A stretch of DNA of 32,048 bases from Dehalococcoidia bacterium (GTDB taxonomy: Bacteria; Chloroflexota; Dehalococcoidia; GIF9; UBA5629): positions 1 to 32,048 of the forward strand of contig JAFGLP010000067.1 of the NCBI GenBank assembly GCA_016927965.1. Direction: 5' to 3'. Both the position numbers and the translations under genes were made by a program. The notes under the pieces were generated by a model that worked only from the letters and a program-made list of their open reading frames with translations, was not told the DNA's origin and searched no databases. Positions within the stretch are counted from its first letter, which is position 1; the number at the start of each line of letters is the position of its first letter. Positions 21,868 through 30,538 of this stretch are shown here, one piece after another.

Positions 21868-22614
21868 ATGCAAACTGAATATGGTAACTGGGTATCCCGA
21901 AGATTAATCTACGTGCCTCTGGGGATGATTGTTATTTGCCTGGGATTGTCTTTCATATCCCTGTTTTTCCTGATAGGCACAGCCATTTTTACAATAATAA
22001 TGGCCTACTTTATCTACGCCTACTATCAATTCTCCGCCCGGGGAGACGATATTCAGAGCCGCGTTCTTGAGCTTATCATGGGGAAAATAGACTGGGACGG
22101 CAATGGCGAGGCCATAGATATCGGCTGTGGAAATGGGGCATTGGCCATCAATGTAGCAAAAAATTTCCCGGACGCCGCCGTAACGGGGATTGATTACTGG
22201 GGAGCACAATGGGACTACGCCAGGGATAAATGTATCAAGAACGCTGAAGCTGAGGGCGTGGCAGACAGGATTGTCTTTCAGAAAGCCAGCGCATCTAAAT
22301 TGCCCTTCGGGGATGGTAAATTCGACCTGGCAGTCAGCAATTTTGTTTTTCATGAGGTTGATGATACCAAGGACAAAAAAGAGGTTGTAAAAGAGGCGCT
22401 CAGGGTCGTAAAGAAAGGCGGCAGGTTTGTTTTTCAGGACCTTTTTCTGGTCAAGAGCATCTATGGCGGACCTGATGAGCTGGTAAAAACGATCAGGAGC
22501 TGGGGAATAGAAAATGTAGAGTTTATCAATACGAGCAACGAGGATTTTATCCCAGCAGCCCTCAAGCTGCCATTTATGTTGGGTGCAATCGGTATAATCT
22601 GCGGAACGAAATAA
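21868..22614 (+). CDS. Membrane-anchored class I SAM-dependent methyltransferase
   Basis: 248 aa from ATG at 21868, with AGGAAGG about 8 bases upstream; a GTG at 21850 is possible but lies in the SD. Residues about 12-55 contain two adjacent membrane helices (LIYVPLGMIVICLGLSFISL and an Ile/Phe-rich second one). The catalytic domain has motif I AIDIGCGNGALAINVAK, then VTGIDYWG, post-I FDLAVSNFVFHEV and RVVKKGGRFVFQD. Substrate unknown. It precedes arsR-arsM but is separated from arsR by 86 bases containing a separate promoter. Confidence 0.75.
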   Translation: MQTEYGNWVSRRLIYVPLGMIVICLGLSFISLFFLIGTAIFTIIMAYFIYAYYQFSARGDDIQSRVLELIMGKIDWDGNGEAIDIGCGNGALAINVAKNFPDAAVTGIDYWGAQWDYARDKCIKNAEAEGVADRIVFQKASASKLPFGDGKFDLAVSNFVFHEVDDTKDKKEVVKEALRVVKKGGRFVFQDLFLVKSIYGGPDELVKTIRSWGIENVEFINTSNEDFIPAALKLPFMLGAIGIICGTK

Positions 22615-22664
22615 ATCTCCATAAATCCATCAAGCCCGGGACTCCCCATGACTACGTATAACAC

Positions 22665-22702
22665 TTGATAAAAAAATAATAATGTTCTATAATTCTAAAC
22701 AT
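22665..22702 (+). promoter_or_regulatory. arsR promoter with overlapping dyad; leaderless transcript predicted
   Basis: -35 TTGATA (22665-22670), 17-bp spacer, -10 TATAAT (22688-22693). The arsR ATG begins at 22701, only 7 bases after the -10, where transcription should start. There is no Shine-Dalgarno. The dyad ATGTT (22682-22686) / AACAT (22698-22702) brackets the -10, a plausible ArsR operator. Confidence 0.7.
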
Positions 22703-23030
22703 GTCGAAAAGTAGAATAAAAGATATTGAAAAATACGCTGATATATTTAAAGCTTTATCCAATCCGCATCGTTTAAAGATATTTATGCGCCTGGCCTGTT
22801 GCGGTCCTGAGGGTATGGAATGCTGCTCGGCAGGACGAGTTTGTGAGTGCGTGGGTACTCTGGGCAGCATGCTGGGCATTGCGCCGTCTACCGTATCCCA
22901 TCATCTCAAGGAACTATATCGCGCCGGGTTGATTAAGATGAGCCGCAATGGGCAGCGCATTGATTGCTCAGTGGCTCCTGAGACTATTGAATCACTGGCG
23001 GATTTCTTTAAGCCTGCCGTTATAGGATAA
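22701..23030 (+). CDS. arsR: ArsR-family metalloregulator, probably arsenite-responsive
   Basis: 109 aa winged helix: YADIFKALSNPHRLKIFMRL, then LGSMLGIAPSTVSHHLKELY and LIKMSRNGQRIDCSV. It is cysteine-rich before the recognition helix: C33-C34, C41-C42, C48 and C50 (VCEC), plus C89. Thiol clusters near this position bind As(III) or heavy metals in the family, though the exact set differs from E. coli ArsR. The arsM gene 69 bases downstream supports arsenic as inducer. No arsenite pump or arsenate reductase is seen nearby. Confidence 0.85.
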   Translation: MSKSRIKDIEKYADIFKALSNPHRLKIFMRLACCGPEGMECCSAGRVCECVGTLGSMLGIAPSTVSHHLKELYRAGLIKMSRNGQRIDCSVAPETIESLADFFKPAVIG

Positions 23031-23099
23031 AAAATTCCGGATACTCGGGTAGACAGATATCGAATAATAGTAAAGGTAAATTAAAATGAGGATTAAAAT

Positions 23100-23945
23100 A
23101 TGAAAGAGAAAAAAGAGGAAATCAGGAAATTCGTAAGGTTGGGATATGCTGGGGTAGCCATGGGAAATGCGTCATGCTGCGGACCGAGTACGGCAGGTGG
23201 CTGCTGCGGCATAAGCGAAGCTGTTACCAATGCCAGTAAAGCTGTTGGCTATACGGATGAAGATGTTAACTCGGTGCCGGAGGGCGCTAACCTGGGGTTG
23301 GGTTGTGGCAACCCGGTGGCAATGGCTTCGATAAAGGAGGGTGACACTGTGCTTGACCTTGGTTCGGGCGCCGGATTCGACTGTTTTCTGGCCTCTAAAT
23401 GTGCCGGTGCAGCCGGCAAGGTCATTGGGGTGGATATGACCCCTGAGATGCTGGAAAAGGCCAGGGAGAATGCTCATAGGGGCGGATATCAAAATGTTGA
23501 ATTCAGGCTGGGTGAAATAGAGAACCTTCCTGTGGCTGATAACTATGTCGATATTATTATCTCCAACTGTGTGATTAACCTTTCTCCGGACAAAGCGAGG
23601 GTTTTCAGTGAAGCTTATCGCGTGCTCAAGGCTGGAGGACGGCTGATGGTATCCGATATTGTCTTGCTGGAAGAATTGCCGGATTATATACAAAAATCGG
23701 TGGCTGCCTATATCGGATGTATAGCGGGGGCTGCTCTCAAAGCGGAATACCTCGAATCGATAAATTGCTCAGGATTTAAAGATATAAAGGTGATAGAGGA
23801 GACCGGGTTTGGCATTGATTATGCTTCACAGGACCCGACCTTCAGGCAAATCATGGAGGATGAAAAAGTTACAAAGGCTGATCTTACCAGGCTTGGCAAA
23901 GCAGTCAGGAGCGTAAAAGTAAGCGCTGTGAAACCTTCGGAATAG
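23100..23945 (+). CDS. arsM: Arsenite S-adenosylmethionine methyltransferase
   Basis: 281 aa. SAM motif DLGSGAGFDCF (86-96) and the three thiols of ArsM enzymes: C69 (LGLGCGNPV), C147 (SNCVINLSPDK) and C207 (YIGCIAGA). There are further N-terminal cysteines C26-C27 (ASCCGP) and C35-C36 (GGCCG), common in anaerobe ArsM. It converts As(III) to methylated species. Weak SD (GAGG at 23086-ish). Likely co-transcribed with arsR. The stop is 9 bases before the convergent zinc-ribbon gene end, with no clear terminator between. Confidence 0.92.
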   Translation: MKEKKEEIRKFVRLGYAGVAMGNASCCGPSTAGGCCGISEAVTNASKAVGYTDEDVNSVPEGANLGLGCGNPVAMASIKEGDTVLDLGSGAGFDCFLASKCAGAAGKVIGVDMTPEMLEKARENAHRGGYQNVEFRLGEIENLPVADNYVDIIISNCVINLSPDKARVFSEAYRVLKAGGRLMVSDIVLLEELPDYIQKSVAAYIGCIAGAALKAEYLESINCSGFKDIKVIEETGFGIDYASQDPTFRQIMEDEKVTKADLTRLGKAVRSVKVSAVKPSE

Positions 23946-23954
23946 CGGCGTTTA

Positions 23955-24302
23955 TTAGACCCTGTGACAGTTTGCGCTCTTGTCAAAAAGGCTCGCCAGC
24001 AGCTTTGAAACTTCGGCCTTAAACGGTGTTTCCTGCCCTTTAAAAAGAGCGGCGTCCTTTTCCGGAGTGGAACCAGTATTTAATTGAAGCTGTCGGGCCG
24101 GCTCAGATAGTTTATCAGTCATAGACTGTTCTTTGGCTGGTGCCTCTGGCGGGCCGGAAGACGGCAGTCTGTAAGATGCAGGTGAGCACTGCTCTAAATC
24201 CGATTGTGATATCCACTGAAAGTTGACCCCGCAACCCGTACAGAACCTGGCTCCGCAAATAACCGGTGTTCCACAATTCGGACAATAATAATTCTGTCGC
24301 AT
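23955..24302 (-). CDS. Zinc-ribbon protein with long disordered linker
   Basis: 115 aa from ATG at 24302; AAGGTGA 6 bases upstream decides this start, while a GTG at 24311 lies inside that SD. The N-terminus is a double-CxxC zinc ribbon (YYCPNCGTPVICGARFCTGC), followed by a Pro/Ser/Glu-rich linker (about 45-85) and a short amphipathic C-terminus (FKAEVSKLLASLFDKSA). No family beyond the zinc ribbon is recognised. Convergent with arsM. Confidence 0.65.
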   Translation of the reverse strand: MRQNYYCPNCGTPVICGARFCTGCGVNFQWISQSDLEQCSPASYRLPSSGPPEAPAKEQSMTDKLSEPARQLQLNTGSTPEKDAALFKGQETPFKAEVSKLLASLFDKSANCHRV

Positions 24303-24352
24303 TGTTATCACCTTCTTATTTTAAAGCCCTGTTAACAACTCCTTTCATAAAA

Positions 24353-24432
24353 TATAACGTTCTCTTACTATAATTAGTTTATACCAGAAATGTTAATTAA
24401 GTATTAAGCCATACTTAAAAAGAGACGTTATA
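24353..24432. repeat. 80-bp element with nested inverted repeats (MITE-like)
   Basis: Outer arms TATAACGTTCTCTT (24353-24366) and AAGAGACGTTATA (24420-24432) pair with one extra base. Inside is a perfect TTAAGTAT (24397-24404) / ATACTTAA (24411-24418). It lies in a 239-base gene-free gap. It could be a miniature inverted-repeat element or a structured leader. Confidence 0.45.
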
Positions 24433-24541
24433 CTGATTATTACTATCCAGAACGGGCTTCCTGGCGGCTGCAAAATTGTAACCAATTGCAGTCGAAGCTT
24501 GAGAGCTGATTGGCGGGGCCCGAAATTATTAAACGCGGCGG

Positions 24542-24757
24542 TCAGCCAGTTTGAGGTTTATTTTTGCTGAAGCCGAAAATATAGATTATCTCCAGTATAG
24601 CCAGCGTATTGAGGATCAGCAGCACGATAAACCAGGCTTTGTGGCTGTTGCGTGCTGATCTCCATAGCGCCACCCCTTTCCAGGGTATAGTCCAGAGCAT
24701 TAATGCCAGTGTTACCCATGCCACCCAGGCCGGGTATAATGAAGTTATCTCATTCAT
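24542..24757 (-). CDS. Small two-helix membrane protein (DUF5652-like)
   Basis: 71 aa with two hydrophobic helices (WVAWVTLALMLWTIPWKGVA and WFIVLLILNTLAILEIIYIF) joined by WRSARNSHKA. The WKGxALWxxAR…WFxxLLxxNTxxILEIIYIF pattern fits DUF5652. Function unknown. Its start is 32 bases after the next gene's stop, and both are on the minus strand. Confidence 0.7.
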   Translation of the reverse strand: MNEITSLYPAWVAWVTLALMLWTIPWKGVALWRSARNSHKAWFIVLLILNTLAILEIIYIFGFSKNKPQTG

Positions 24758-24789
24758 TTTTCCTGTTTACTCCTTATTGACGGGACAAT

Positions 24790-25080
24790 TTACTGGTTTT
24801 TTCTTAACCTGTCCATCTCTTTCTGAATTTCTTTCCGTTCCCAGTCGCTGCCTGCCTGGGGGAAGGCAAAAACGCTCAAACAATGAAACAGCAGTCCTAT
24901 CCCCCAACCTGCCAGCGGAAAAACGAACCACGGAAATGGTGATCCTGTCACCGCCCATATGATAACCAGCATTACATTTATTGCCAGATAGATGAAGAGG
25001 TGGATAAAAAAACCTTTCTTTTTCTCTACGCGGCTTTCTGCCAGGCTGCGGATCTGTTCTTCTGACATCTGAGATGACAT
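24790..25080 (-). CDS. 2TM-domain membrane protein
   Basis: 96 aa. The 2TM-domain pattern is ARVEKKKGF-type: SRVEKKKGFFIHLFIYLAIN, then a helix pair VMLVIIWAVTGSPFPWFVFP / GWGIGLLFHCLSVFAF, and a charged C-terminus (WERKEIQKEMDRLRK). An in-frame ATG at 25086 sits one base after GGAGG; the ATG at 25080 has proper spacing, so it is preferred. These domains often accompany or fuse to LytTR-type regulators; none is nearby. Confidence 0.75.
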   Translation of the reverse strand: MSSQMSEEQIRSLAESRVEKKKGFFIHLFIYLAINVMLVIIWAVTGSPFPWFVFPLAGWGIGLLFHCLSVFAFPQAGSDWERKEIQKEMDRLRKNQ

Positions 25081-25178
25081 GGCCATGCCTCCCCCAATTC
25101 ATAATTGCTAAATTATAGCATGCCCTGATCGCAGATGTTATCTTTCAGGATGAGCCATTATTATACTCAGGGATAATC

Positions 25179-25601
25179 CTAATAATATGGGAACGGGGGC
25201 AAGTTCCTGAAATAAAACGGATAGTAATAGGGCTGTGTATAATAGCGGCTGTACCCTTCATTCAGTCCTCTGGTATATCCTGCATTCTCACCCTGCTTAT
25301 AGCCTTCATCCTTGCCTTTGGCATAGCCTTCATTATATCCGGCCTTGTTGCCGCGATCATATCCTTCCTTGTTGCCAACCTGATAGCCTTGATCGTAGCC
25401 GGCTTTCTGGCCGTCTGACATGCCGCGCACATATCCTGTCTTGTCCCCATCGACCTTGCCCTGGTTATAGCCCGACGCAAATGCGCTGGTGCTGCCCCAT
25501 AGATATCCTCCCAACAATGCCGCAGCTATCACAATAACAGCGAACACGATGATAAGCGCCAGTAGCCATTTACTTAAGGTGAGCGTCCAATTCCATGCCA
25601 T
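25179..25601 (-). CDS. Single-pass membrane protein with eighteen consecutive xxxG tetrads
   Basis: 140 aa. One membrane helix (about 11-35, LLALIIVFAVIVIAAALLGG) is followed by eighteen uninterrupted four-residue units each ending in Gly: YNQG KVDG DKTG YVRG, and so on to LNEG. Tyr often opens a unit (YDQG, YNEG, YAKG), and the other positions are Lys/Asp/Glu/Gln. The tail is Tyr/Pro/Phe-rich (YYTQPYYYPFYF). No known enzyme domain is present; the repeat recalls 'GYxxG' (Yae1-like) repeats. It is probably extracytoplasmic. AGGAGG lies upstream of the ATG. Confidence 0.75.
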   Translation of the reverse strand: MAWNWTLTLSKWLLALIIVFAVIVIAAALLGGYLWGSTSAFASGYNQGKVDGDKTGYVRGMSDGQKAGYDQGYQVGNKEGYDRGNKAGYNEGYAKGKDEGYKQGENAGYTRGLNEGYSRYYTQPYYYPFYFRNLPPFPYY

Positions 25602-25693
25602 CTCAGTCCTCCTTGTCCGTGAATTCCCGGCTCTATTAATATTTTGTCTTTACCTGAAGGCAAGGTCAAGCTGGGTTTAAAATATCAGCAATC

Positions 25694-26245
25694 TCAAGCG
25701 GATGAAGATTTGAGCAGCCTGCTGAACTTTTGTCTGAACTTTTCCAGCTTGGGGGAGATGATTATACGGCAATATGGCAGGCTTTTATTGGCTTCGTAAT
25801 AATTTTGATGATAGTTATCTGCCGTATAAAAATCAGCCAGAGGTCTTATTTGTATTACTATGCGGCCAGTGAACTCCCGTGAGCTGTCCAGTTCAATAAT
25901 ATATTTTTCAGCCAGCTCTTTCTGTTCCGGGCTGGTATATAGAATAATGGAATGATACTGTTCCCCGACGTCGTTGCCCTGCCTGTTTAAGGTGGTGAGA
26001 TCATGGGTGGCAAAAAAAACATCGAGGAGGTCTTTAAAGTCGAGAATAGCGGGATCATATTCTACCTTGATGACCTCGGCGTGGCCTGTGGTACCGCTGC
26101 AGACCTGCATATAGCTGGGGTCATATGTATTACCGCCGGCAAATCCTGATGTTACCTGAGTGACGCCTTCCAGTTGGGAAAAAATAGTCTCGATACACCA
26201 GAAGCAGCCTGCGCCGAATACGACGGTCTCAATTAATTTTTCCAA
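25694..26245 (-). CDS. msrA: Peptide methionine sulfoxide reductase A
   Basis: 183 aa. The catalytic motif GAGCFWCIE has C14 as nucleophile and C17 nearby. Other family blocks: TSGFAGGNTYDPSYMQVCSG, TGHAEVIKVEYDP, NRQGNDVGEQYHSIIL, and the C-terminal ADNYHQNYYEAN. It reduces methionine-S-sulfoxide in proteins using thioredoxin. There is no MsrB fusion and no signal peptide. Its presence in an otherwise strictly anaerobic gene set suggests oxidative-damage repair. Single gene. Confidence 0.93.
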   Translation of the reverse strand: MEKLIETVVFGAGCFWCIETIFSQLEGVTQVTSGFAGGNTYDPSYMQVCSGTTGHAEVIKVEYDPAILDFKDLLDVFFATHDLTTLNRQGNDVGEQYHSIILYTSPEQKELAEKYIIELDSSREFTGRIVIQIRPLADFYTADNYHQNYYEANKSLPYCRIIISPKLEKFRQKFSRLLKSSSA

Positions 26246-26356
26246 TTATTTTGCATACTCCTGTGTGGTCCGATGCTATTATTGTATTGCGGTGGCTGAC
26301 AATCACAAAATGACTGTATTATTGAGGATGATGCCGATATGACTCTGTTTTTTGGT

Positions 26357-29300
26357 TTAGCTGCTTTTGCTGTACAGTAATATCTCTGCGAAGTTGGTTA
26401 TTTTGGCCATGTTATTGGTTTCCATAAACCCGTCGTAAGTGAGGTTGATCCAGGGTTTATGGTACCTTGCTGTGAATTTATCGGACATAGCCGCCACAAT
26501 CCCACCGGGCATGCAGCCGTGCGGCATGACCGATATCACACCGGCAAAGTGTGGGTTTTTCATCCAGTCTAAGCCGCTGCCGATGCTGAGTACTGCTTCG
26601 CTGCCGCACTTTGGCGACAGGTGCTGGCCGGATAAGGATAATAATTCGGAAGTAGATGGCTCCTTTTCATTGATTATAGCGTGGCAATGGGAGGCCATTT
26701 TATGTTCATCCTTTTCCTGTACATTCTTCTTGATATAGCTGATGACGGTGTTTTTAATCTTCCTGTCATGCATGGAGTCCTCGAGATTGCGGAACGAAGT
26801 ATATTTAAACCATTCTCCCAGCGGGGAGATTACCACTTCCAGTCCGGCAGACTCGCAGACCTTCGCAAGGTCGTTATTGCTGAACCGGTTGGTCCTCAGG
26901 AAAATCTCTCCGTTGATGCCAACCAGCGGTTTACGGGGGATATCATGGTCAATGATAGATCCGAACGCATCGGCGGCCTGTTTAAGCAGCAGGCCTGTAT
27001 CGCTCTTCCGGCGTATAAGCCCTGCTGCAAGATTGACATATTCTTCGAACAACCGGTCTGCGGCCGCTGCCTCTTTTTCGTAAGGCCGAGTGCGCCAGAG
27101 GAGCTTTTGAAGGTAATCTACCAGTACAATGCCTTTCCATGCCAGACGCTCAAATCCTGTCCCTAAATTCAGATCACGGTAGGCGCTGTTGGAGACGGAC
27201 GTACGTATGGGCAGGCTGATGCCCATCTCTTTGAGGATATGCATTTGCTCAATGGAGTATTTACCCAGCCGGCAGGGACCGTACGACCCTGCCATAAAGG
27301 CTTCGTAATTGGCGGTGCCTGAATTATTATCATGATGGAAGCGGATGAAATCCCCCAGGCATACACGGTACGGCAGGCACTCAGTACCTGTGGTCAGTTG
27401 ATTGCCGTAAAGCAGACTGCGCTCGTCAGATTCGGGCAGTACCACTGCATTGACCCCGCAGGCTGACATCGCTGCGGCAACGGCCTCGGCATGCGGCGCC
27501 ATCCTGGGCACCAGCAGCGTATTACATTTTCGAAGTACCGGGGATGAACCCCTGTAAATAGTTTCAGATATGGTCCCATGCTCCTGCTCAGTGCATTTAT
27601 ATGCTTTGATTGTATCAACGAAAGCTTCCAGTCTGGTGACAATACCTGCTTCGGCGGCGTGTTCGTCTATCTCAAGCTGGCCCATCGGCTTGCTACCCAT
27701 GATATTTTCTACCAGCCTGAGGATGAATGAGTTAGGACCGCAGCCAAAATTGGTCAGCACCAGTCCGTAAAGTTGAGGATCGGCTGTAGTTAATGCTGCG
27801 GCAGCCAGCAGTTTACTTTCGTAAAGCCAGTAGGGACGGTCCGAGTATTTTTTGGGATCGATGGTCTCCAGAGGAAGATAGTCTAGTGGTATGGGGACCA
27901 CTCCAAGCTGTGCCAGCTTCTCGGCAATGCCGAGGTTGGCGCCGGTATCCTGCGACATGTAGGACCTGGTGAAAAGCACGACACCGGTCTGGCCCTTTTC
28001 ATGTATCTCATTTAGCAATTTTTCACCAAGTTCAGCCCGTTTTTCTTCAAATCTTTGCTGGGCCTCAAGGCCGGCCAGAGCAGCCTGCTTTCCTTTACTT
28101 CTGCTATACCCCATCTTTACTGCTGTTTTGGCAAGGTTGTTGATGACCTCTGCCTGGCCCTGGCTGAAGTCAAGTACGGGTATCAGTATGCGTCCCTTTA
28201 AATCGAGGACCTGCTGAATAATAAAGGGTGATGCCTGGATCAGCGGACAGGCATACCGCTGGTTTTCGTCGCCGTCCTTTTTTCCGAGCCTGACAGCGCA
28301 GGGGAAAAGAATATAATCAGTGTCTTTTAAAGAAGCTGCGTGGCCGTGCAGCAGCTTGATGGGGAAACAGCTGTCTGTGTAGCTGAGCTCAACCGACTGC
28401 TCTATGACAGCGGCGTTGGTCTTACCTGAGAGGACAGGTCTGGCATTTAGAGCATTGAGGAAGCCTATCAGCAGGGGAGCATAGTCATATGTGAGAAGTG
28501 CACGCGGGATGCCCACGGACGGGCCGTCTCTGCAGGTTTCCTGGATATCGCTGAATAGCAATTTTTCCCGCTCGTCAAAGCTGGTCTGCATCCTGCCCAG
28601 ACCGGCTGTGCTGTCATAGAGGTCGCACCTGCTGCCATAGAATGTCGGCTTTTCCCCGGGTACATGCATGCGTGAAATAGTGCAGTTATTGTCGCACGAC
28701 TTGCAGGTGAAGGTTGAAAGCTCGCACGGCCGGTCGATCACTTCATGAAAACCTTTAAAGCGAGAAATTCGACCGCCCATAGATTCCCTGGCCAGCATTG
28801 CAGCACCGATGGCGCCGCTGGTCTCCTTGTGTTCAGGGACAATAATATCTTTGCCTTTAAGCTGTTCGTGGAAGGCAGCCACAACCGCCCGGTTATGAAA
28901 AACAGCACCGGTCAGGATGATTTTACTGCCCAGCCTGCGGTGTCCAACCACTTTTGACAGGTAGTTTTTAGCGATGGAGTTGGAAAGGCTGGCCGTAATT
29001 ATTTCCAGGGGTATGCCTTCCTGCTGGGCTGAAGCTACTGCCTGACCCATAAAGGCGGCGCAGCGTGTGCCCAGGTCGATAGTATGGGGAGCGGAGAAGG
29101 CCAGTCCAGCAAAATCCCCGTTCTTGACCGAGACCCCCAGCATATCAGCCAGTTCATCGATAAAACTGCCGGTACCGGCTGCACAGGCTTTATTCATCTG
29201 ATAGTCAATTACCACGCCGTTGCGTTTAATAACCAGCTTTGAGTCCTGACCGCCTATCTCGATAATGTCAGCATCGGTGTCTATATCGGCCGCCGCCCTG

Positions 29301-30472
29301 GTCTGTGCGGTTATCTCATTCTTAACCAGGTCAGCGCTGATCAGGCTTCCCACCAGGTATCTGCCGGAGCCGGTTACTCCAACTCCTTTTATTTCAGCCA
29401 TGCCTGCCCCATTTTCAAGCAGGTTTTTAAACACTTCTTTAACGGCATCTACAGGCCTTCCTGCGGTCATCAGGTAATGTTTGGCGATCACCCTGCCTTC
29501 TTCATCGATGATCACTGCCTTGGTGCTGGTCGATCCCACGTCCACCCCCAGGTAGCCGCTGCATTGTTTTTCTATCTTGAGGCTGGAACCATGTTCCTGA
29601 TTGGCGACGTTTTGCAGACCCGGTAATTCGTAGTATTCTTGCCGTATTTCAGCGTCAGGCAGAGTGATAGCTTCAAGTTTATTTCCGGTGGAAAGCAGGG
29701 CGGCGCCGATGGCATCAAGGTAAAGATAATCTGAGGGTACCTGTATTTCCGTTTTCTTCCTGTTCCTTGCGGAAATTATCTCATTGAGTGCCCTGGTCAT
29801 TGCCGTATTGGCAGCGACCCCTCCCACAAAATAAACAGGCGCCTGTATCTCTCCTTTCCGTAGTGAAACCACCATGCGGGCAATGCTCTCACAGAGAGAG
29901 TACAGCATGGCCTCAACGGGGGTGCCTTTTTGCTGGAGATGTATGAGATCGGACTTGGCGAATACGCTGCACCTGGCGGCTATCCTGGGCGGATTTCCCT
30001 GGCAGCGCAGCGCGTAGCCGGCGAAATCCGCCATGCTGATGCCTAACCGGTAAGCCTGCTGTTCGAGGAATCTCCCGGTGCCTGCGGCGCACAGAGGGTT
30101 CGAAGCGACCCGCCAGGGCTTCCTTAGCCCGTCTTCGAGCTCTATAACAAGAGAGCTCTGTCCTCCAACCTGTATGATAGTACGTGCGTCATTGTGGAAA
30201 TGTAGTAGTCCTGAAGCTACAGACAAAGGACTGCTGTAATCCATCCAGCCGACATCCGATGGTATTACAGCCTTGCCTGAGCCGGTCACACCCGCGCTTG
30301 ATATATCATTAAGGCTGAAACTATCTCCCAGCAAGTTGATAAGGGAATTAACTACGTTTCTGGGCCTGGAAGTTATCCTGCTGTGGTCCATATAAACGGC
30401 AGCCCCTTTATCATCAACAAGCGCCAGCTTGATGTTAACTGATCCTATATCGATTCCCAGAGAGTAAGACAT
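26357..30472 (-). CDS. Giant 2-hydroxyacyl-CoA dehydratase activase-like protein (two ASKHA ATPase domains plus dehydratase-like region)
   Basis: 1371 aa. Two BadF/HgdC-type ASKHA ATPase modules: residues about 1-270 (GIDIGSVNIKLALVDDKG, CAAGTGRFLEQQAYRLG) and about 305-565 (GVDVGSTSTKAVIIDEEG, ACAAGTGSFIDELADMLG). A Cys cluster follows near residue 588 (CKSCDNNC…C), then a long region with DUF2229/COG3580-like segments (VGIPRALLTYDYAPLLIGFL) and a dehydratase-like end (MPHGCMPGGIV…PWINLTYDGF). In HgdC the CAAGTG-type Cys binds a [4Fe-4S] cluster between two subunits, and ATP hydrolysis drives low-potential electron transfer. The two-activase layout could make an internal dimer. Substrate unknown. 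Divergent from the nrpR-like gene. Confidence 0.88.
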   Translation of the reverse strand: MSYSLGIDIGSVNIKLALVDDKGAAVYMDHSRITSRPRNVVNSLINLLGDSFSLNDISSAGVTGSGKAVIPSDVGWMDYSSPLSVASGLLHFHNDARTIIQVGGQSSLVIELEDGLRKPWRVASNPLCAAGTGRFLEQQAYRLGISMADFAGYALRCQGNPPRIAARCSVFAKSDLIHLQQKGTPVEAMLYSLCESIARMVVSLRKGEIQAPVYFVGGVAANTAMTRALNEIISARNRKKTEIQVPSDYLYLDAIGAALLSTGNKLEAITLPDAEIRQEYYELPGLQNVANQEHGSSLKIEKQCSGYLGVDVGSTSTKAVIIDEEGRVIAKHYLMTAGRPVDAVKEVFKNLLENGAGMAEIKGVGVTGSGRYLVGSLISADLVKNEITAQTRAAADIDTDADIIEIGGQDSKLVIKRNGVVIDYQMNKACAAGTGSFIDELADMLGVSVKNGDFAGLAFSAPHTIDLGTRCAAFMGQAVASAQQEGIPLEIITASLSNSIAKNYLSKVVGHRRLGSKIILTGAVFHNRAVVAAFHEQLKGKDIIVPEHKETSGAIGAAMLARESMGGRISRFKGFHEVIDRPCELSTFTCKSCDNNCTISRMHVPGEKPTFYGSRCDLYDSTAGLGRMQTSFDEREKLLFSDIQETCRDGPSVGIPRALLTYDYAPLLIGFLNALNARPVLSGKTNAAVIEQSVELSYTDSCFPIKLLHGHAASLKDTDYILFPCAVRLGKKDGDENQRYACPLIQASPFIIQQVLDLKGRILIPVLDFSQGQAEVINNLAKTAVKMGYSRSKGKQAALAGLEAQQRFEEKRAELGEKLLNEIHEKGQTGVVLFTRSYMSQDTGANLGIAEKLAQLGVVPIPLDYLPLETIDPKKYSDRPYWLYESKLLAAAALTTADPQLYGLVLTNFGCGPNSFILRLVENIMGSKPMGQLEIDEHAAEAGIVTRLEAFVDTIKAYKCTEQEHGTISETIYRGSSPVLRKCNTLLVPRMAPHAEAVAAAMSACGVNAVVLPESDERSLLYGNQLTTGTECLPYRVCLGDFIRFHHDNNSGTANYEAFMAGSYGPCRLGKYSIEQMHILKEMGISLPIRTSVSNSAYRDLNLGTGFERLAWKGIVLVDYLQKLLWRTRPYEKEAAAADRLFEEYVNLAAGLIRRKSDTGLLLKQAADAFGSIIDHDIPRKPLVGINGEIFLRTNRFSNNDLAKVCESAGLEVVISPLGEWFKYTSFRNLEDSMHDRKIKNTVISYIKKNVQEKDEHKMASHCHAIINEKEPSTSELLSLSGQHLSPKCGSEAVLSIGSGLDWMKNPHFAGVISVMPHGCMPGGIVAAMSDKFTARYHKPWINLTYDGFMETNNMAKITNFAEILLYSKSS

Positions 30473-30484
30473 ACCGAGAAAAAG

Positions 30485-30512
30485 ATTATATCAGAATCTG
30501 GCTATCTGACAA
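30485..30512 (-). promoter_or_regulatory. Promoter of the giant activase gene
   Basis: On the minus strand: TTGTCA (30507-30512), 16-bp spacer, TATAAT (30485-30490). The ATG (30472) is 12 bases beyond the -10, so the leader would be only about 5 nt and there is no Shine-Dalgarno: a near-leaderless message. Confidence 0.7.
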
Positions 30513-30538
30513 ACTCGAAAGTCCAACTGGCTGTTTTC

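Noticed and set aside
25240..25500. Repeated short units that look array-like
   Set aside because: They are codons of the xxxG tetrads in the minus-strand gene (period 12 bases), with no spacers of uniform length; not a CRISPR.
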